A stretch of 64,000 nucleotides of DNA from Acanthochromis polyacanthus (lineage: Eukaryota > Chordata > Actinopteri > Pomacentridae): contig NC_067123.1 of the NCBI RefSeq assembly GCF_021347895.1, positions 38,117,571 through 38,181,570 on the forward strand, read 5' to 3'. The first letter of the stretch is position 1. Each line of letters opens with the position of its first letter. The notes beneath the pieces were generated by a model that was given only the letters and a program-made list of their open reading frames with translations, was not told the DNA's origin and did not search any database. The position numbers and the translations under genes were made by a program. This document shows, one piece after another, positions 37,723-50,000 of the stretch.

Positions 37723-40700
37723 ACATATATAATTTTTTTAATTCTTTTTCCTCGATGTGACTGAAAAGCCAGCAGTGACTCAGCTATGACCAACAGTCAC
37801 GTTGCAAAAATGTGGGGACTTGTCGGCTGAACTCCAGGCTGTGTTTGCATAGAGCAGATAGAAGATGGACATGTAAACAAATTAAATGGACGCTTAGGAA
37901 GATGCTGTTACTGTTGGACATTAGAAGAAGCTTGGCCTTTTATATTCAGCCTCAGATTCGTATTCTGTGCAGCCTAACTGTAGTGTTGCTTAAAAAAATT
38001 CACTTCCACTAAAAGGTGGTTTAGTAACTAGTTTTCAGATTATCTTCTTTTAATTCATCCTAGCAACATAAATGCTCTCATTTTGTTGCGTAGAGGTTTT
38101 AAGTCATTCTGCCAGAGGCTTTAGTGTTTGCTTGAGGCTTTTTGTGGCCCCGAAGCATTTTCAGTGTATTTTGTTCTTCATTGCTCTCACTTTATTCACA
38201 GAATGAGACGGGGTAACATTGAAGGACAACAACATACAAGTATAAAACAGCTTCCCTTCATTGCATATGAATACATTTTCTAACTGCTTCTGCTCCTACT
38301 GCTTTAGTGGACTGTGATACAGACTGCTCTGGAGTATTTATACACTCCAGCAGTGTATAGAATATTTGTGATGAGAGGTGCATCATGGTAAAGAGCACCT
38401 TAAGAGTGTACATATTGCTCTTTGGTTGTAATTTTATTGATGCAGTGAGTTATTTTCTCTTTGGAAAGAAATCACCGCCCTCAGGGTAGTTTGAGTTATT
38501 TTTTTTACCTCTAATGTATCATGCAGGCGCATAATTTAAATCATGCTTTAATATCAGATTTTACTGCTGTGTACTTATGAGCAAATGAATATGTATATGG
38601 GTGAATAGGTAGCACCTTACAATTAGGATTTATGACCTAAGGTGTTTTGGAAGTATCAGAGTGTAATACAGTTAAGATATGTGGTGCAGCAACGCAGGAT
38701 AGAGCCTGAATATCAACTTAAAAGCACTGAAATAATAGAGATGTGCAGCTTCTAGGTTGTTCTTCACCAGTATGCACTAATTATGTCATCAATTTATTAC
38801 ATTAATTAGTTGTATTTCCTCAGAAATAAAAAGTAAAATGTGGGCAGAGTTACTCAAAGAGGCAAATTATCACTCAGTGTAACTGCTAATAGGAACGCAG
38901 CAAATAAAATTAGCTCATTTTTTTTCTGCTGTTGCTGTTATTTACACGAAAAATGATGTTTGCTTAAAGCAATCCGTACAAGTGTCAATGGGATTATTAG
39001 ATTCAGTCAAGAGGACAACTGCTTGTGCGTCCCTGCGACTGAACAAATTGCGAAACACCGGACCCGGCAGCTGATGGTCCAGCAGTCGCTCGCTGGCGCA
39101 GTGCTCAACCAGCCGCGTGGCTCCCCGCTGAGGCCATTTACCACTCAGTCCTACCCATCTCACTTCCACTCCCGCTGTGGGACAGTGAACATGTAATCTG
39201 GTCGCAGCAGGCCACCAGCCAGGCACACACACACACAAACCACACCCAGCTGCATCTGCCCCCCACAGCACTCAGTTTGCCTTTCAGACGTTCGACTTCC
39301 TGCCTCCTGTCAGAGCATCTTAACTTTCCCTCCTACCTCCTGTACTTTACTACCTTCTCAGTCACGTGCACACTTTCCTGGTGACACTTGTTTCACACTG
39401 GATTAAAGCTAGCCTGCTAACAGTCTGCCTGTTCTGGCCGCCGTGTTTGCCTGTTGTGAGAGTGAAGATGTCGGGGGATGGGCAGCATTACAAGGTGAAT
39501 GACAGCAGCGACAGAGGCCTCTAATAGCCCAACTGCTCAGCATGTCTGCCTGCGTCCGCAAAGTTCATGTTTGCACACATTTACGTCTGTATATCTGCAT
39601 ATGTGCGTGCATGCAGGCTCCACTAATGTGTTTATTTGAACATACATACCATTTTCTTCATCTTCTGGCATCTTCTCTGTGTTGTTATGGTTTATCCGTC
39701 ATCATGGAGAGAGAATATGCACAGCCTCACCATTTATGTTTGTATAACTCCTCATGTTTGACTAATACATGTTTGTATGCACAGTATGTGTTATGTATTA
39801 CCATATGTGTGGTCCATACTGGTTATTCCCTACCAGCCCGCGCAATGCCCGACGGCAATCCATCTTCCGGCCATATGTCATGAGGCCTCGTGGAGCCCTT
39901 GGCACCAGCCACTAACCAGCAGCCACATTGTACTGTGGCGTACATCTCATCACGTCTTCATGCCAGCCGTAGCCATGTGGCCGTCCCCGTCCCCATGGCC
40001 CCGTCCCCATTGTGTTCCAGAGGCTCTTTCTGTCACCAAACGGCTGCTAGGTGCTAACCCCAGCTGTCACAGCCGTCAGTGGATCACTGCAACCAGACTG
40101 TCTCCCTTTATGTCATATCGACTACCAGCTATACACGGCAGACCACCCTTTACACACACTCACAGTCTGCCATCAGCTCAGTGAATCACATCAAATTAGC
40201 CAAGCGTCCTAGCCTCAAATGCTTGGGGGCTACTCAAGGCATTAAAAACCAATTGATTGTGCTGCAATTTGGCGGCTCCCTCCTCGTGTTGCATGTCAAA
40301 CCAATGGAGCGTTGTGCAATCACGCTCTTGGTGTCGACGCAATACGGAGGCGGCCAAGCATGGAAGGGGAAGAGGTCACAGCTAGCCAGTCAGACTGTCT
40401 ACAGCGCTGATGAGGAGCGCAACACTGTAGCTACACTGCAAAACATATAGAAAGAGCCCACAAGAGAAAGAACTAAGAAGCCTAGCAGTTGAAATAGATT
40501 CACAGATTGGCTACTTGGTTACCTGCATATTATAACTGGAGTAATGTAGGTTAAATTTCAATAACTTTGCCAGTAGAAGTTTCTACAAGCAGCTTGGTGA
40601 GTCCACTAAATATACTAAATGGCACCATCTGAGCTACAATGCTAATTTTGCTGTTTTCTGTCTAATTTGATGAGGACAACTTGCCATTGTTCCCTAGTAA

Positions 40701-41430
40701 ATAATAGCCCTGGCAGATTAAACAGTAACAATCACAAGCGATAGAATGTCCGAAAGCTTAACTTAAATGTGTCAAATGCAAACCGCCATTAAAACACATC
40801 ACATAATTTCAGTTGCATCAACAAATCCCAGGTATGCTCTGTCTCTTGCTCATTACAGCTAATCGTATAATGGAGGCCCTTCACTCTCCAGCACTCTCAC
40901 TGGGGCTTCTGTGCAGGTCTAGGTGTGCTAATCTGGGGCTGCCTGAGTATCTCATCACCCCTATTTCTGCCCAACAAGCCTGAATTTCTGGCTAGATTGG
41001 CAGTTGCCCTCGAAGGATGGGTCTAAAAACGCCCATGGCTCTGTTTCTACCACCACCTCACATGGGCAATGCGGTCCGAGGGGCCTGGGGTTTGAGGTTA
41101 TTTCTGTATTTTTTTATTAATGCGATAATGATGAAATTATTACCTGCATCCTCTGATAATGGCTAGATTCAAGCAAAAACATTTATTAACAACGGGTCAA
41201 TAAAAACTGTCACTGACATGAAACCTTTTTTTAATGGTGGAATTTTCAGCTTCATCACCCAGTCCTAACTAATTTTTTCATCTTTCTCTTATTGGTTCAG
41301 CTTAAGCAGTGGTCAGCCGCAATTATCTACACCCACAAAAGTCAGCATAACTTAGATCAACAGATTTTAACTTTCAGTGCACTGAGAATCATCACAATTC
41401 ACTACAAAGAGTTCACACATTGGAGCCCCA

Positions 41431-42244
41431 CACTGCAAAACTTTAAATCTTACCAAGTCTATTTGTCTTATTTTTAGTCAAAATGTCTCATCCCACTTGA
41501 TTTAAGATAAATTCACTTAACAAGTGACATTTCAGCAACATGGAGGGACCTGTTTTAAGACAACGCATCTTAAATATCTTGTAAATTCAAAGAATCTTGA
41601 AATTATCTTGTTTTAACCCTCCTGTCGTCCTGGGGGTCAGATTGACCCATTTTAAAGTTTAAAAATGTGGAAAAAAGCATATTTTGACAGTGAAAACTTT
41701 CACAATTTTCAAAGATTTATGGCAAAGTTTTGAACATTTTTTGGTGGGAAAAAAAGAAATGTTCAAAAAAATGTTTCTTTAAGAACATTCAGAAAAAAAT
41801 CAACCAAAATCCAGCGATTTTGTTTTTTTTCTTGCTAAATTTTCTTTTTAAATAAAACTTTTAAGGGAAACTTTTAGCAAATTTTCTTCCTGAAGATTTT
41901 ACAATTTTTTAAAAAATTTGGGGAAAATTTTTTGCTGACTTTTTGGATTTTTTTCAGACAAGGCACCAATATTTTTTGGTGCCGTAAATGAGGACAACAG
42001 GAGGGGTAAGACACCTAAGCTTGACAATCCTGGTAAAATTTAACTTAAATATTAACTTAAAATAAGTTTTCCCAGCTAATTCTAAGATCTCAGTATTCTA
42101 AATATCACATCTTATTTCAAGAAACCTTACCAAGACATTTTTCACTTGTTCTATTGGCAGATTTTTTTCACTTATTTCAAGGAAAACTTTCTTTGAAATA
42201 AGTTTTTCTTTTCTTGTTTTGAGAGGGGCTTTTTTTTTCCAGTG
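41431..42244. mobile_element. Dispersed repeat split by a MITE
   Basis: The outer repeat begins CACTGCAAAACTTTAAATCT and ends TTTTTTTTCCAGTG, giving inverted ends of about 10 bases (9 of 10 matching). Internal phrases such as TCTTACCAAGTCTATTTGTC, ATTCACTTAACAAGTGACAT and ATTGGCAGATTTTTTTCACTT are typical of a common fish repeat. It is interrupted by the MITE at 41617-42005; removing the MITE gives an outer element of about 425 bp. Confidence 0.7.
41617..42005. mobile_element. TTAA-flanked MITE, copy 1
   Basis: The left flank is TTAA (41613-41616), the left end CCCTCCTGTCGTCCT and the right end AGGACAACAGGAGGGG followed by TAA. The ends are inverted repeats of about 16-20 bases. The inside is AT-rich with no coding capacity. 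The homologous copy 2 is at 47419-47867. TTAA targets and CCC...GGG ends are characteristic of the piggyBac superfamily, so a piggyBac-mobilised MITE is the best guess. Confidence 0.75.
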
Positions 42245-45179
42245 CACAGTTTGCCCACCAATAATTTAAAGACGTTCAAATGCAGTTCACCAACCACAGA
42301 TGAACAATAACTAGACGGCAGCAATTAAAATAGCTTTGCAGATGCTCCTAAGCTTAAATCATCTGCTTTTGTCTTTAAAACAACAATCCATTTGTCATGT
42401 AGGTACATTGTATTTGATCCAATTACAATGTTTGTGCAAAACTGATTATATTCTGACATCTTTTTGAATCCACCTGTTGTATAACTTGACATTGTGTAAG
42501 AGTAACAGACAAAATAGGTATGTCCTAAAACTGCTAAATCCTCCAGTAGAGGCTGTCTTTTATGGGATTGCATATACTAAAACTAATCTGCTTGTTTTGA
42601 TATTTCAGTGGAAGCTAGGGATTTTTATGCTAATTTGAAGTCATCTGTGCTGTTTGCTTGCACCTTAACCAAACACACATCCTCTAAAATTGTCCACTAT
42701 GGTTCAGGACTAGTGGGTCACGATAGATTGGGTGGCCACTGTCCTCTGGGATGAAGAAATGATGAGCTTGTTGTTGTGCTTTAGCTCGCTTGTGGGTTGC
42801 GTATTGTTAAAAACCTGGGTAATTAGCTGCAGCTGATACTTTGTTAGCGTATCGATTTGCTAACTTGTTTTGATTAGTTTCTCCGAATTTATTCCTTCCA
42901 CTTTCTCTGTAAACTTTAAAGGTGTTAAACAGTAATTTGTTGGAGATAGCAGATGATGTATTGAATGGCAGTAAAGCAAACAGACAGTTGGCTCATTGCA
43001 CGGCGAACAGAGAGCATTGCAGCATGCACTGCTTCGGCAAAAGGTGTTTGTTTGTATCGGGCTAGATTAAGTTTGACAAGTCTATCCATACGAAACTGGA
43101 CTTCATCCCACAGAGGAGCTGCACCGTGTTAGCCGTGAAGAAGAGACAGTGAGTGGAGAGCAAGTTTTCAAAATTTGTTTATCCTCAATTAATGGGCAAG
43201 ATGCAGTCAGCGTGGAATGTGATGTAAAGTGACAGTGTTGTTGTTTTTTTAAAGCGGACAGCTAAATGAGGCTGCAGCCTGTTCTTCCAGGCGTTGTTCC
43301 TCTGTCTCTCTCCCTCTGTTTATCATTTGTCTCCCCTCTCTCTTCTCCCTCATGCCTCGTCTCAGATGTGTGCTCTGTCTGGCAGTTAGGCGTGGGATGT
43401 CAGAGCAGTACGACTACTCGCCTTTTTCTCTCCCCCTCGGTCAAAGCTACAGAAGTTGGCCGGCGCCTTGTAGACACGCAGACAACTGAAGAACTAAAGG
43501 CCCCAAATGACAAATACATCTGTGCAGCTCACACGCAGACGCACAGTCGCCTAAACACACACATTGTTTGAGTGCAGAAACCCAGCCCATACAATGGTAA
43601 ATCTCACTTATGTACAGACCATCAATCACGCACACAGACTCTCAGATTCACTTCACACTGCCAAAGAGTGTTGGAGTAACTGCAGTGCCAGCCATGCGCA
43701 GCATTGCTGTCTTTCCCCATGACTTATCCGTCCTCCTTGTATTCTTTTTTTCTTTTCCTCACTCTGAACTGTATGTGCTTCAAGTGTGCATTTTCCGGAG
43801 TGCATTGGCCCTTACATACTGGAGGTGAATTATTGAATTCCTCTCCGTTGCACCCCAGCCAGTTCTCCCTGGCACAGGCTTTGAATAGATGCTCGCTGGG
43901 CCTCTTAGAACTGAACCATAACTATCTGCCCTCATCGGATAGGGGTGAATCAGTGCACTGTGTGATACCCATCTCCCCGCTTGACATTAAAAACGCTCCG
44001 TGGATTCAGCGGGGGAACATTATGTTGGTCTCATGGATTTGACTGGCGAGGCAGAATTTGAGACGGGGCTACAGTCGTCCTTGAGTTGCTCTCGCCGCTC
44101 TCTCTCTCCTCTCTCCATCTTTCCGACCTTCTCTACTTCTTTCTATACATCTCCCTCTCCTTTCTCTTTGGTCTCCCTCCATCCCTGCTGCTTCTCTTTC
44201 TTTCTCTCTCGTCTCCACTGCCCTTTCAGAGCACAACTGCAGCGACTCTGCCGGTGCCAGCATTAAAAAAAAAAGAAGCAAAAAATCGTCTGTTCAGGGT
44301 TAAAGTTTCATACATATAAGACAGATACTGTTGCAGAGCCACGGGGTGACTGACAGGGAGATTGAGCTGCTGCATTTTCACCAGAAGCTTTTGGGTATTA
44401 CCTCGACAAATTTTGCGACAGTAGCGAAAAAATACATTTTGAGACAAAAGCTGATATGCTTTGGTGGGCAGGCTTTATTAGCTGGCTGTGTTTTTTAATT
44501 GGATTTCTAATCTTTTTTTTTTCTTCTTCTTGCTTTTGGTAAATCGGTAAATATTCTGGAGAGATCCTTGTGAGTGAAATGATCCGTTTGTCTGCAAAAG
44601 GCAGTCAGAGAACGGCTGATAAACGAGCACAGTCTGACCGTGGAGAGGAATGGACCTCCCACGAAGACATGACAAATACTGTTACATGCTTCATCTGGCA
44701 GCGTTATCCTCTCATACACACATATGGACACACACACACTACAAATCCATCCAAATAGCATGTCTTCTTCAATGAAGTTACCAGCTTCTTTTTTTTTTAT
44801 AGTAAATTCAAGCATTTTATAGTCTGAAACGGTTCTAATACTGTTGAGATTATTATATTATTATTGATTTGGAGCAGCAGTAATGGGCTCTACTCTTAAA
44901 ATTGGCTTTTACGTTTAACCTACAGCACCTCACATCTCACCTGCTGTCATTTTGAAAACAAAAACATTTGCATAAACACATCTTTTTAATTGAATTTGTA
45001 ATATTGCACATTTTAGACAGACAAATAAATCACAAAGTGGAAGGAGGCCGATCTGTAATCCCGCTTATTTTCATTTTATTGTGGAGGACGAATAGATATA
45101 CAGCAGACAAACGTGGTTACACATTGCTCGTGGTGCATTACAAATCCCTCATCTGTACCAGGCGCCACATGTTCATCAG

Positions 45180-45740
45180 TTAACGTGCATTTTTGTGGCC
45201 TTTTAGCTGCTTACGTTTCACAGTAGCATGTCGCTTTCCCTTGTTGGTCTTTCTTATGTTTGCAATTAAGATTTTCAAAACCGTTTTTGAAATCTCCACA
45301 TGATGGCAGAGACCAAGATGAGCCACTACCGGCATCGCTGTCAGCTTGTGAGGCTTCAGTCTTTGCAGTTTCTCATTATGTGCTGCTATGTCTTTGCCAG
45401 ATGAGATGAGCAGTTCCCGGCTCAGTCTATGCTCCTCGTAGACAGACTGTGCTGCTAATAGTGGGCAACCCGGTAGTCTGTTTGCCCCAAGGAAGGATTC
45501 ATGCTGGGGATTAGTCAAAGACCTGGATTGCTGGCTCCCTTTTCTGGGCTTACTCGCATAGAAAGGCGCCCGAGGGGATCTCGGAAATGTGGCCACAACC
45601 GAGGAAGGTGAAGGGAGACTTATGGGTGCTATTGTAAACCTTAATATAGCACAAACAAGAAAAATAAGAGTACATGCACACACATTCAGATGATGAAGGA
45701 GTACAGAAGTTCTACCCAAGTTCATTTTACTGAATTTCAT
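45180..45740 (-). other. 186-codon open frame of unknown status
   Basis: This is the longest frame in the window not made of simple repeats. Conceptually it starts MKFSKMNLGRTSVLL, has a hydrophobic segment at residues about 13-37 that could be a signal anchor, then a Ser/Pro-rich part, and a basic C-terminus. I recognise no domain and see no promoter, splice partner or poly(A) signal that supports it. It lies antisense inside an rbms3 intron. Chance is the more likely explanation in 64 kb, and I do not claim it as a gene. Confidence 0.12.
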
Positions 45741-47418
45741 AACGAATAATGTGAGTTTTTTTGTGGTTCCTGTGGATACAGTTTCATTACCTGCAGAGAG
45801 TAGCCTTTAGGTGGGCAGACCGGTGGTATTAGGGGTCCCAGGATTTCTCAACTGTATATAGTTACCACTCAATCATCAGCAGATGTTCTGTAACACCAGG
45901 ATTTCCAGACCAAGCTAGACTGACTGAACCGGTCTTATTCTCTGTGTGTTGTCGAGGATGAAGAAATATCTACGCAGTACCGAGGCTTTAGCAAAATTAC
46001 TCAAACCCCGCAGCATGGAGAGTCCTGCAGCGTCTCACGTCTCATTTACACCAACACAAAGCACGCTAGCATGCGCACACACCAGCGTCGGTATCCAAAC
46101 CACAGAGCCTCACGTGGAGAAAGCCAACTGTCAAATACAGCGAGGAATGTGTTGAGTCAAGCGCAGGTCCTCTTTCATGTAAACGGCACAAGCGATGCTT
46201 TGTTCAGCGGACGGCTCAGGAATACAGCCTCAGCCATTGTTTGACATTCTTGAGGCTTTTAATGTGTCTCTCTTCTGTCTTTTCCTCCGCAACTTTCACA
46301 TTTCACCTGACAGGGGGCACATTCGGTGTTTCAAACTTTCCGGTCTTTGTGCTTGCTTCTTACCAGGCTGGTAGTGATTTTGTGCGCGCTGTTTGGACAG
46401 TGCGCTATGATGCTATCAGTAACCAGATGTGTACTTGCAAACAGTGAAACATCAAGACCCTTCAAGGTGAGAATCAGTGTGTGAACTTCTCTTCGTGGCC
46501 TCAAGCTGTTTTCACTCAGAGTGAAGGCGTCGCCTGGAGGTAGCGATATATCAACACCAGGTTGAAGCAACAGTGTAGATAGGCAATAATGTTGGATATC
46601 ATAACCTGCAGCAGTGATAGAGATGAGCAAAATGCCTAGCTGCAGGGCTGTTGTGATTGGGTGTTTTAGTTCTGATACTGATCAGGTTCCATGTCATAAG
46701 AATCCGATGCTATGATACTGATCTTTACTGGATTTTTATTGGGAGGTTCTGCAGAGGACGAGCAGTAAAAACCACAACGCTTTCTCCCATCAAAGCTTTT
46801 CATGATTTTATTTTGCGCTCCAAATAATACACTTCAAGTCCATTTTGAAGACAGCTATCAGTGAAATCATTGTCTGGAGTTGATGCTGTTTTTGTGCTCG
46901 CAAAACAACAACCCCACACAGACTGTCCTCCAAAAGACTTTTGTTTCATAAAAATACAACTTTCACACAGTCCAGATTTAATGTTCATCTTACTACATTT
47001 TTTCTACATAGGACCAGAATGCTAAAGCTAGAATAAACTTGATTTTGAAAGCGTACAATGGAAAGAAACCCACTAACGCCTTTCAGAGCTCCTTCCATCG
47101 CCACTCATGAATGTGCACCACAGAGAGCAACGCAATAAAGCTAGCTCATGTTAAAAAGCACACAAATATCCGACTGAGATAAGAGAAATACCATCAAACA
47201 ACACTTACTCCCAACTAGACTGCAGTGCAAACATTTGCACAGAAAAATGTAAACGTACCCCACTGAAATTGGAGGAGGATGCAAATGCACATGACCAGCA
47301 ACATGTTTAACATTGCAAGCTGTTGCAGGTTTAGGTGGAATTGTAGGATATAGTTACTGTTTGTCTGCCTTTCTTGGTGCTATCTGCCCACTATCAGGAT
47401 GGCCAGGTGATCAGTTAA

Positions 47419-47867
47419 CCCTGCAGGTCAAATTGACCCATTTTAAAGTTTGAAAATGTGGGGGAAAAAATAGTTTGACAGTGAAACTTTTGATGTCCAC
47501 ATTTTCAACATTTTGGGAAGTTTTTGAACATTTTTGGTGGAAACAAAGAAATGTCAAAAATGTTCTTTAGAACATTGATGAAAAATTCTGGATTTTGGTT
47601 GATTTTTTTGTCAGTGTTCTTAAGACAATACTAGAAGTTTTACTGATATATATGTGCAATTACTTCAGATATTTTTACTAATTTTTGGAAGATTTTTTTA
47701 AAATAAATATTTTAAGGGAAACTTTTAAGGAATTATTGAAATTTTCTTCCTGAAGGCTTTTGCAAATTTTCAGAAATTTTGGGGATTTTTTTTTTTGCTT
47801 AATTTTTTGATTTTTTCAGACAAAGGAACGATATTTTTTGGTGCTTGTAAATGAGGAAACAGGAGGG
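47419..47867. mobile_element. TTAA-flanked MITE, copy 2
   Basis: Perfect TTAA on both sides (47415-47418 and 47868-47871). The left end is CCCTGCAGGTCAAATTGACC (part of the terminal repeat is deleted compared with copy 1) and the right end GAGGAAACAGGAGGG. The shared interior includes TTGACCCATTTTAAAGTTT and AAGGGAAACTTTTA. About 450 bp and non-coding. Confidence 0.8.
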
Positions 47868-48439
47868 TTAAACAGGCAGATCGACCATCCAATCAAGATT
47901 AAATGGGCTCTTTACAAGCCTGTGACTGCCACAAATGACAGAGTTTTGTTCTTTTTATTATCAGAGCTATCAGGATATCTTTCAGACAAATGCAGCTAAA
48001 ACGATGCTGGAATACGTCGCATACTCCAGTTTTAAATGGGCTCGGCAGCCTTCTGCATGTGGTGCAGATCCATCATCTATAATGGATCCGGCAGTAAAGT
48101 CAGTCACTATTTGTGTGACATTTATGTATTTGCCTCACCTGTTTTTACAATTGTTGTTTCTGGTCAGCAAATGTAAAGACAAAGGTAATGAATGTCAGCT
48201 GATACGATCAGCGCTTCATCAGTCAAGGCGTCACCACTTACTTATAATGAGCAGTCATTAAAAAGCACTGCTAGTCGTAAGATTTTTTTATAAGATTTCT
48301 TATTTACTGTACATTGTCTCTGGTCGTTGAGTGTATATCAGTGTTTTTACAACCAGGGAGCTGATATCATCTCATCTCCTGTCTAGAGGCGGATCAATAG
48401 CAACTTAAGCAAGATGGGTTTTTCTCAGACACACACTCA

Positions 48440-48460
48440 CTCACACACACACACACACAC
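48440..48460. repeat. (CA)n microsatellite
   Basis: About ten CA units in intron D-E. Confidence 0.93.
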
Positions 48461-48849
48461 CAAAACATGTGCATATGTTGAGGAGCTCTGTAAACATCAT
48501 CTCATACATTTGTAACAGATACGTCTGCAGCATCCATTATCCGCCTCATACACAGAGGACAAATCAAAAACATACATTCTCCATTTGTGTCAATCTTTTT
48601 CTCATTTTCTTTCCTCTCCAGCCTGTCAGTGGACGGACACACAACCAGACAGACACTGGAACGCGCACACACAAACGCACACTAAAGCCCCCCTTCTCTC
48701 ACAGACACTCAGTCTCACAAACACAGAAAATCGAAATCACAAATCGGCTTAACTCTCCCTGACACGTCTGTGAATTAAGCCTTTCCGTTGCTCTCCCTTT
48801 CCCATTATAAAGGCATTGTCAGAGGCTGAATCAGTAACAGGTAGCCCAC

Positions 48850-49020
48850 AGCTCCTGCTGCTTCCCTCTCGCTCCTCTCTTTCTCCTTCCTTCTCTGCTC
48901 CTCGCCTCCTCTCGTTTTTTCTTGCTCTCTCTTTGTCTCCTCTCGCTTTCTCTCTCGGTGTCCCTCAGCCTCTCTCTCTCTAATTCTTTCTCCTCCCTCC
49001 TTGTCTGTCGTTCGTCTCCC
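48850..49020 (+). repeat. Pyrimidine-rich tract
   Basis: About 170 bases almost entirely of C and T on the sense strand (CTCGCTCCTCTCTTTCTCC and similar). The minus-strand open frame here encodes only Arg/Glu/Lys low-complexity sequence. It could serve as a binding platform for pyrimidine-tract proteins in the pre-mRNA. Confidence 0.85.
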
Positions 49021-49366
49021 CCATGACCTCCATCAGCTCTTTCCTTAATCATCTCCCTCCTGTCCTCACACTGTCTTTTAGTCTCTCTCCTCACTTCCCC
49101 TTTTCTTTATTCGTCTCTGACAGTCATTGGTGGATTGATACTAAGTACTTGGGATTTCCATTTGGGGTTAGTTTCCTACTTCTTACATTAAAAGCTTTCT
49201 ACTCAATTGCATTCATAGAATTTGTAGTTTTCTTGACTGATTCGGAGTTTGTCTACAAAGCATGTGATCAGTTTCTGAAATCTTATGTAATATTTTACAG
49301 TAAGCCACCCACCAGCATGTAAAGTAGTTAAATGACTCGTTGTGAGCAGCTCTAACATGAACAAAA

Positions 49367-50000
49367 ACCCTCTGAACTCCACCTAGTTTCTGGGTTTCCT
49401 CACTGTGAGTTCATTTTTTTACTGTGAGACAAAATCCAACAAGAAACAGAACAACCATGACTGGAAGTAGAAAGAGATCTAAAATGTATTTGCAGAAAAA
49501 CTAATTAATAATGCAATAAGTCATTTAAAAAAAAATAAAACAAATTAGAGTTATTCCTGTTGAAAAAATCTGGAATCAACATTTGCACCATTTTTCCCAC
49601 AAAAAACTCGTAAGAAAGCAGTGACCCTACATGCTGTGGGTATTTTGCTACTTACATTATTAATGTCTTTCAGTTCTTGTCTCCCATCTACTCTGTGTCA
49701 GCACAGTCTGCAGTTCAGCCCTGTTCAGCAGGAAACTCAGATTTTTTTCATTGCGGATGTTGGTTGCAGTTAAATGATAACGGCTTCACAGTTGTGCCAA
49801 AAAATTCAGATTTTTGGGATTTTCGCAGAATCTGATGAAAGTGATTCGATCCGGCTGTTTGTCCATCAGACATGACTAGTTCAAGGGCATTCGGAAAGTA
49901 GAATATCCAAAGATCTTCTCTGTTTTTACGCTTCCTGGCTCTGATAAATGATCTAACTTGCCTTTTAAAACCACCAGTGGGGTTTCAGGGTTCAGACAGT
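49367..50000. mobile_element. CTGAACTCC-family element
   Basis: The left end is AACCCTCTGAACTCCACC and the right end GGGGTTTCAGGGTTCAGAC, partly inverted. Internal blocks match the copies at 28499 (TGGAAGTAGAAAGAGATC) and at 34707 (ACAGTCTGCAGTTC; CTGGCTCTGATAAATG). About 630 bp and non-coding. Confidence 0.65.

Noticed and set aside
38942..39271. 109-codon minus-strand frame and overlapping 78-codon + frame
   Set aside because: Neither resembles a known domain; no splice partner or regulatory context, and length is within chance for a GC-richer patch.
48620..48839. Strong acceptor TTTCCTCTCCAG with a later CAG|GTAGCC
   Set aside because: The donor is poor and the interval is CA- and CT-rich simple sequence without coding-like content.
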